Source: JAFNGF01 sp964567045 (lineage in GTDB: Bacteria > Planctomycetota > Phycisphaerae > Sedimentisphaerales > Anaerobacaceae). From it: DNA of 18,065 nucleotides. Location of the stretch: the NCBI GenBank assembly GCA_964567045.1, contig CAZMLE010000073.1, positions 1-18,065 of the forward strand, written 5' to 3'. Made by a program: the position numbers and the translations under genes. The notes under the pieces are model-generated. The model did not search any database and was not told the origin of the DNA. It was given only the letters and a program-made list of their open reading frames with translations. This document shows, one piece after another, positions 14,011 through 18,065 of this stretch; position 1 is the stretch's first letter, and the number at the start of each line of letters is the position of its first letter.

Positions 14011-15597
14011 ATGGCAAAAACGATTATGGATTCCTGCCGGAGTTTATCCCGTACATTGATACGGGGCAGCAATGACAGCGGAAGTGACATCGAAAAAGCA
14101 GCGGACATTTATTCACTTCTTCGCCAGACCCGGCCAAAAACCAGAAAGGACTTGAAAAACTACGTCAAGGTCTTTTTAGGCGTCGATGTGCCGGATAGGA
14201 GAATCTGCCCGGAGCACAATAGCCCAATGGATTATCTCTGGCACAGTTTCTCAGCGGACTTCACCATGCCAGGCACCACAGGTTCGACAGTATTTAGCCC
14301 CGCAATTCACTGCGGGGTTTCCGAGCAACGAGTGATGAAAAATGGCGACGCAATCGTCTGGGCGAACCGCACGGGCGGAAAGACGCAGCTCGCCGCCATC
14401 GCCACACTGCTGGACTGCATCTTTAAGCCAGGCTGCCAGGTGAGAATCCTGGCCGGCTCAGGCGAGCAGGCAGGCAGAATGTACCAATACCTGACAAACT
14501 TCCTGCAAAGAGGCTTCGAGCAGTTTCTTGCCGGGGTGGTGCTAAAAGAAAAATGCCGATTCGTCAACAATGCTGCTGTGGAGGTCCTGACGCAATCGGC
14601 AACCAGCGTTCGCGGCCAGCACACCCAGAAGCTTCGCTGCGATGAGGTTGAGCTTTTCGACCAGGACGTGTTTACGGCGGCAAAGTTCACTACACAGAGC
14701 ACAGATTCCCTTGTCGCGGCGATGGAGTTAATCAGCACGATGCACCGGCCTTACGGCTTGATGCAAAAAGTTGTCGCCTCTGCTCCGCAATTCGGCACGC
14801 CCGTCTTTAAGTGGTGCGTATGGGAGGTCGTTGAAAAGTGCACCGACAGAAATTGCTCGCAGTGTCCGCTGGTCGATGATTGCCAGGGCAGGGCAAAAAA
14901 CGCCTGTGGTTATTTGAAGATTGACGACTGCATAACGCAGATGCGCCGCTCAAGTCGTGCCGGCTGGGAAGCGGAGATGCTCTGCAGAAGACCTTCGCTG
15001 GAGAATGTGGTCTTCGACCAGTTCGACCCGGCTGTGCACGTGCAGGCGGTTGATTATGATCCGAATCTGCCGCTTTATCGGGCGATGGATTTCGGCTTTG
15101 TCAATCCGTTCGTGTGCCTGTGGATTCAGGTCGATGGCAGCGGCGTTGTGCGGGTGATTGACGAATACGTTCGAGCACGGGTCACGATTGATGTGCACGC
15201 CGCAGAGATTAAAAGCCGGACGCCCTGCCGGGAGGAGCAGGTGGCGGCTGCTTTTTGCGACCCAGCAGGGGCGGGCGTAAACGATGTTACCGGCACAAGC
15301 ATCGTGCGCGAACTGCGAGCGCTAGGTATAATGGTGCGCTATCGGCGGACCGGCATTCTGGATGGGATCGAGCTTGTTCGCCGGGCAATCCGCGATGGCC
15401 AGGGCAGGAGTTCGCTGGTGATTTCCCCGCGTTGTTGTCGGCTGATTGAGGCGATGCAGTGTTATCATTATCCGGAAACAGCCGGCGTTGGCGAACTGCC
15501 GTTAAAAGACGGCGTTTACGACCACCCTATCGACGCCCTGCGCTATTTCTTCGTCAACTACAAATGTGGCACAAAAGTTGCTACAAGGTGCTATTAG
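14011..15597 (+). CDS. Phage-type terminase large subunit with cysteine cluster
   Basis: A 528-residue protein matching a DNA-packaging ATPase/nuclease. N119-R-T-G-G-K-T125 is the Walker A motif and KLRCDEVELFD (D211-E212) the Walker B. The C-terminal RNase H-like nuclease has its acidic residues in AMDFGF (D360), AFCDPAG (D417) and YDHPIDALRYF (D504, D508). Between the domains, C277-x4-C282-x2-C285-x5-C291 could bind zinc or an iron-sulfur cluster. The ATG at 14011 follows GAGG by 8 nt; a longer start at TTG 13960 would run through a hairpin element and is rejected. Residues 94-104 (VFSPAIHCGVS) are encoded by hairpin copy 12, just before the ATPase core. No portal, capsid or tail genes are nearby, so this is a prophage remnant or a domesticated gene. 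Confidence 0.82.
   Translation: MAKTIMDSCRSLSRTLIRGSNDSGSDIEKAADIYSLLRQTRPKTRKDLKNYVKVFLGVDVPDRRICPEHNSPMDYLWHSFSADFTMPGTTGSTVFSPAIHCGVSEQRVMKNGDAIVWANRTGGKTQLAAIATLLDCIFKPGCQVRILAGSGEQAGRMYQYLTNFLQRGFEQFLAGVVLKEKCRFVNNAAVEVLTQSATSVRGQHTQKLRCDEVELFDQDVFTAAKFTTQSTDSLVAAMELISTMHRPYGLMQKVVASAPQFGTPVFKWCVWEVVEKCTDRNCSQCPLVDDCQGRAKNACGYLKIDDCITQMRRSSRAGWEAEMLCRRPSLENVVFDQFDPAVHVQAVDYDPNLPLYRAMDFGFVNPFVCLWIQVDGSGVVRVIDEYVRARVTIDVHAAEIKSRTPCREEQVAAAFCDPAGAGVNDVTGTSIVRELRALGIMVRYRRTGILDGIELVRRAIRDGQGRSSLVISPRCCRLIEAMQCYHYPETAGVGELPLKDGVYDHPIDALRYFFVNYKCGTKVATRCY
14291..14320 (+). repeat. TTTAGC-hairpin element, type A (copy 12), inside coding sequence
   Basis: TATTTAG, then CCCCGCA / TGCGGGG with a 6-nt loop (ATTCAC). 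It is read in frame as VFSPAIHCGVS in the terminase large subunit, between SPMDYLWHSFSADF and NGDAIVWANRTGGKT. The frame differs from that used by copy 2. Confidence 0.85.
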
Positions 15598-15638
15598 AGC
15601 AGCGCGATAAAAACCCCGAAAAAAAAACTCATTGGATG

Positions 15639-15675
15639 TTGACTTTTGACCGATCTGTTATATAATGTATATAAC
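15639..15675 (+). promoter_or_regulatory. Promoter with 19-bp palindromic operator for the XRE/ImmA operon
   Basis: TTGACT (15639-15644), 16-bp spacer, TATAAT (15661-15666). The palindrome GTTATATA-ATG-TATATAAC (15657-15675, perfect 8-bp arms) covers the -10 box. It is placed to block RNA polymerase when bound, as expected for negative autoregulation by the XRE protein encoded 20 bp downstream. Confidence 0.75.
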
Positions 15676-15695
15676 AATTGAAAGGGAGGTAAACT

Positions 15696-16085
15696 ATGGC
15701 TGGCGCAGGGCACGAGAAGACATTCGGAAAAATGTTGAAGAAATTGCGACTTGAGGAAGCTCGAATTGGGTTGCGGGCGTTTGCCGATCTGATCAATATG
15801 AAGCCGTCGAATCTGAGCAACTTAGAGCGCGACCGAATTCCACCACCGGCGAACAAGAAAGCAATAGATACTATATCAGATGCCCTTGGACTTGCTCGCG
15901 AAGACCCACGAACGCATGAGCTGTTCGATTTAGCGGCGAAAGCAAAAGGTCGCGTCCCAGCAGACGTCGCGGAAGCAGTGAAAAGACAGGCCGGCATCCC
16001 GGTACTTGTACGAACCGTAGCCAATAAACAACTCAGCGAAAGCAGACTTGCAGAGTTAGCCGCGTACATTACGAAGTTCTACTGA
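15696..16085 (+). CDS. XRE-family HTH regulator paired with an ImmA/IrrE-like protein
   Basis: A 129-residue DNA-binding protein. Residues about 10-66 form the Cro/C1-type helix-turn-helix: FGKMLKKLRLEEARIGLRAF, ADLINMKPSNLSNLERDRI as the DNA-reading part, then KKAIDTISDALGL. The C-terminal half is helical (VPADVAEAVKRQAGIPVLVRTV, LAELAAYITKFY). GGGAGGT lies 5 bp before the ATG. It is first in an operon: the ImmA-like gene starts 10 bp after its stop, whose TGA overlaps the next ribosome binding site (GAGGA). Such pairs control stress responses, conjugative elements and phages, where the metalloprotease cleaves the repressor; others act as toxin-antitoxin modules. It most likely binds the palindrome at 15657-15675. 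Confidence 0.85.
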   Translation: MAGAGHEKTFGKMLKKLRLEEARIGLRAFADLINMKPSNLSNLERDRIPPPANKKAIDTISDALGLAREDPRTHELFDLAAKAKGRVPADVAEAVKRQAGIPVLVRTVANKQLSESRLAELAAYITKFY

Positions 16086-16095
16086 GGATTCACGG

Positions 16096-16743
16096 ATGGA
16101 CCCTTCGCATGCAAGGAGGTACACGAGCGCTGAAATTGAGGTTATCGTGGCACAAATCTTAAGCGCGGGGTATCCCACAGGCATAATCATCCCTATTGAT
16201 GTTGACTGCCTTGCAGAAAGCAACAACCTCGTAGACGATATCGTTACGGCACCGTTGCTCGAAGATAAGTTTAAAGTAGCTGCGGTATTAGCAAGGAAGG
16301 CCGATGGCCACTTTGATATTCTGGTTGATGAGGACACGCTTAATTTCCAAAGGGCCCGAGCAAATTTCTCGATTGCGCATAAATTAGGCCACGTAGTACT
16401 TCACAGTCAAATCTGCGGGAGTTGCCGGACAATTGAAGACTCAATTGCTCTGAGTAAACGAATTAACAAGGCCTATAACTTCATCGAGCGAAACGCCAAT
16501 TATTTTGCTGGTGCTCTCTTAATTCCACAAAGGAATGTTGTCAACGACGCCGCCAAGATATACGAGTTTATGGTGAAGGGCGGGAACTACGATACAAAAC
16601 TGGACCTCAATCAGTTGTGCGCAACTCTTGCCAAAAGATATGAAGTCAATACTCAACCCATGAAAATCAGGTTGGAGCAGTTGGGCATAACGAAGAAGAT
16701 TCAAAGGGCTTTGCTTTACAGGTCGCCCTTCCTTGATCTCTAG
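16096..16743 (+). CDS. ImmA/IrrE-family (DUF955) protein lacking the catalytic glutamate
   Basis: A 215-residue protein. FSIAHKLGHVVLH (91-103) is the zinc-metallopeptidase helix, and ERNANYFAGALLIP (131-144) holds the usual third ligand glutamate (E131) and the conserved AN-FA-LLIP motif. In active members the helix reads HExxH; here it is H95-K96-L-G-H99, so the general base is replaced by lysine (AAA at 16381-16383; GAA to AAA is one transition). The metal ligands H95, H99 and E131 remain. The protein is therefore probably not a standard peptidase. It may have a binding or toxin-like role with the XRE partner, or be newly inactivated, or the base may be a sequencing error. The C-terminal region (LNQLCATLAKRYEVNTQPMKIRLEQLG) matches the family's usual ending. 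Confidence 0.82.
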   Translation: MDPSHARRYTSAEIEVIVAQILSAGYPTGIIIPIDVDCLAESNNLVDDIVTAPLLEDKFKVAAVLARKADGHFDILVDEDTLNFQRARANFSIAHKLGHVVLHSQICGSCRTIEDSIALSKRINKAYNFIERNANYFAGALLIPQRNVVNDAAKIYEFMVKGGNYDTKLDLNQLCATLAKRYEVNTQPMKIRLEQLGITKKIQRALLYRSPFLDL

Positions 16744-16877
16744 TGGAGCTTGCTTTTCTCACAGGGTACCTGTGCTCTCACAAACCTCTCATGACGGATG
16801 GCCTCAATCTCAACGGCCTATGAGTTCTCATGTTGTGATTTCGAAGAACATAGATGCCCGATCTGTTGCGGTTTTCT

Positions 16878-16904
16878 TTGACGTGTCGCTGGCTATGTTA
16901 TAAA
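16878..16904 (+). promoter_or_regulatory. Possible weak promoter before the small ORF
   Basis: TTGACG (16878-16883) and TATAAA (16899-16904) are separated by 15 bp, shorter than ideal. It lies 35 bp before the ATG at 16939. The rest of the 195-bp gap 16744-16938 holds a short hairpin, CACAGG GTA CCTGTG (16760-16774), after the ImmA-like gene, with no T-run. Confidence 0.35.
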
Positions 16905-16938
16905 CTGTGCCAGGATAGAAAAATTCGGGCGGCGAACA

Positions 16939-17136
16939 ATGAACTACCAGTTCGAAAAAGAAAATATATCGCAGCATATCGTCAAATACGGAGCGCACAT
17001 TCAGCCGGCTATCACGCTCAAGGAAGATAAAACTAAGCTCCAGGACTACTACAACGGGCTGATAGAACAGTTCCAAGAAGCCTTCGAGACGCTGCTATCG
17101 GGCCCGGCAATCGGAGCCGGAAGTGTAAGTGCCTGA
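16939..17136 (+). CDS. Small hypothetical protein, possibly the remnant of a longer gene
   Basis: 65 residues, not recognised. The first 54 (MNYQFEKENISQHIVKYGA, then HIQPAITLKEDKTKLQDYYN and GLIEQFQEAFETLLSG) look like genuine soluble protein with an amphipathic C-terminal helix; the last part (PAIGAGSVSA) is low-complexity. This suggests the N-terminus of a longer protein cut by rearrangement, though a short complete protein is possible. Only a weak GGCGG ribosome binding site precedes the ATG. Confidence 0.45.
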   Translation: MNYQFEKENISQHIVKYGAHIQPAITLKEDKTKLQDYYNGLIEQFQEAFETLLSGPAIGAGSVSA

Positions 17137-17214
17137 CAATAAAGGAATAAAAAAATTTGCAATTTTCCGGTTTTTGTGTGGTGTCATCGGCAGCTTTGAT
17201 CGAAAACTACGGAT

Positions 17215-17235
17215 GCCTGCCTACCGTGCACAGGC
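17215..17235. repeat. Short inverted repeat in a 198-bp gap
   Basis: GCCTG (17215-17219) and CAGGC (17231-17235); together with the following TTC this resembles GCCTGCC...GGCAGGCTTC at 519-539. The gap 17137-17334 otherwise shows only an A/T-rich stretch (17141-17180) and no ORF or promoter that I can support. Confidence 0.3.
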
Positions 17236-17334
17236 TTCACAGATTCCGCGGCTTACATCTGATTATGGCATGCCCGGTACACGGTGCCTGCCTTAGTTAT
17301 CGCCTCCCAAAGTAGCTTTTGGCTCGACTTCTGC

Positions 17335-17868
17335 CTACTGCAGGCCGCCTATTACCGCCTGGGCGATATTACTGAGGTGGTCGCCAATCTTTTCGACATT
17401 GTCAACTAAGTCAATAAATATCAGGTCTGCTTCAGCCGAGCAAATTCCATCGGTCATGCGTTGAACATGGCTGCGGCGAAAATCAACCTGCATTTTGTTC
17501 AGGTTGTTTTCGTTGACCAGAGCCAATCTGGCAGCGGCGGTATCGTTATTCTCCAGAGCTGTTATGACATAACCGAACATCTGGGCCGCCTCTTTCCTTA
17601 GCTGCTCAGCCTCACCAAGAGCTGAGTTGCTAAAGGAAAGTTTTTGGTCGATCTTTCGCTGCGCTATTTCGACAATGTTGACGGCGTGATCGCCAATCCG
17701 CTTAAGGTCGTTGACCGCGTGCAAAAGAACCGGCAATTCGATGGATACCTCTTCAGACAGGTGCCGGCTTGATAATGCTGAAAGATAAGATGTGATTTCA
17801 AACTGTAGTGAATCTACAACATCCTCTATTTCTTTGACCGGGCCCAGCTTTTTTCTGTTGTCCTCCAT
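17335..17868 (-). pseudogene. C-terminal PhoU-like remnant of a Na/Pi cotransporter gene
   Basis: The 177-residue ORF matches the C-terminal cytoplasmic PhoU-like domain of NptA-type Na/phosphate cotransporters: EIEDVVDSLQFEITSYLSAL, then LPVLLHAVNDLKRIGDHAVNI and a second repeat ending LVDNVEKIGDHLSNIAQAV. The double DLxRIGDH / NxEKIGDH signature is typical. The membrane part (over 300 residues in the family) and the first helix of the domain are missing. Upstream of the ATG the frame runs only five codons before a TAG, and that DNA already reads as transposase on the other strand. The ATG is therefore probably an internal methionine of a truncated gene. A short PhoU-only protein is less likely. 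Confidence 0.65.
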
Positions 17869-17869
17869 T

Positions 17870-18065
17870 ATTCCGTCGGCTGCCTACGTTCTGATGGACA
17901 CGCTTGGCAGAGAAGGTCTTGTCAATAACGGGTTGGCCAATGCACAGGTGGGCACTATTCGGCTCAAGCTGCTGAAGGTTGGAGCCAGGCTTGTGCATTT
18001 TGTGCGACGGATTGTGGTTCATTTAGCTGGGGGTTATCCATTGAAGGAGCTATTTGTTCGAGTGC
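17870..18065 (+). pseudogene. IS1380-type transposase, C-terminal fragment (runs off the window)
   Basis: The plus-strand frame reads PSAAYVLMDTLGREGL, then ANAQVGTIRLKLLKVGARLV, HFVRRIVVHLAGGYPLKELF and VRV to the edge. This is the characteristic end of IS1380/IS4-like DDE transposases (AAYVLM; GTIRLKLLKIGA; VRRxxVxLASxYP). The N-terminal and catalytic parts should lie to the left, but that DNA is the PhoU gene on the other strand, so the transposase is 5'-truncated. The stop and the right end of the element are beyond the window. Confidence 0.7.

Noticed and set aside
54..14320. CRISPR array
   Set aside because: The repeats are dispersed over kilobases, occur in both orientations and inside genes, and have no regular spacers; no cas genes are present.
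15696..16743. Confirmed toxin-antitoxin system
   Set aside because: The XRE + DUF955 arrangement also fits repressor/anti-repressor pairs of mobile elements, and the changed HExxH motif leaves the activity uncertain; I kept the neutral description.
17798..18022. 74-residue minus-strand ORF at the right edge
   Set aside because: It is antisense to the transposase fragment and overlaps the PhoU start in another frame; no recognisable domain.

Overview
The window looks like chromosomal DNA of a Planctomycetota bacterium, probably Phycisphaerae or a relative. This rests on a secreted protein with a GEVED domain, a Tat-exported type I sulfatase, a secreted FAD-oxidoreductase/glycosidase fusion, and a phage-type terminase family with a cysteine cluster that I associate with planctomycete genomes. 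The taxonomic call is inferred from gene families only. Stops are read with the standard code: TGA ends several genes.

Layout. (1) 1-1221: a possible insertion-sequence end, a winged-helix phage/plasmid-type protein, and a terminase small-subunit-like protein. (2) 1241-3213, minus strand: a secreted GEVED protein broken by one in-frame TGA, and an RluA-type pseudouridine synthase. (3) 3297-5716: an exported sulfatase and a CorA-type cation transporter. (4) 5908-13947: a two-gene unit with a good promoter. It encodes a large secreted protein with carboxypeptidase-regulatory-like domains and a 1578-residue secreted fusion of an FAD oxidoreductase, a DUF4038/GH140-like glycosidase and an (alpha/alpha)6 glycosidase-like module. 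With the sulfatase this suggests breakdown of a complex, possibly sulfated, polysaccharide outside the cytoplasm. (5) 14011-15597: a terminase large subunit, 12.8 kb from its small-subunit-like partner. (6) 15696-16743: an XRE regulator and ImmA/IrrE-like protein operon with a clear promoter and a 19-bp palindromic operator; the ImmA protein has HKLGH in place of HExxH. (7) 16939 to the end: a small unknown ORF, then two genes broken against each other: the C-terminal PhoU part of a Na/Pi cotransporter (minus) and the C-terminal part of an IS1380-type transposase (plus, running off the edge).

The most unusual content is a family of short hairpin elements spread through the whole window. Each has a fixed 5' foot, TTTAGC (often TATTTAGC or GTTTAGC), followed by a stem-loop of about 20 nt. 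Two stem types occur: A, C4-6 with variable tips around a TTTA-like loop, and B, CGTCGCCG/CGGCGACG. I count twelve copies. The A stems differ between copies mostly by paired changes. Copies lie between genes and inside coding sequences, in frame and in more than one reading frame: two in the terminase small subunit, two in the pseudouridine synthase, one in the terminase large subunit, one forming part of the sulfatase Tat signal peptide, and one supplying the sulfatase stop codon. This resembles Rickettsia palindromic elements in position and REP/RAYT elements in structure; no mobilising transposase is visible here.
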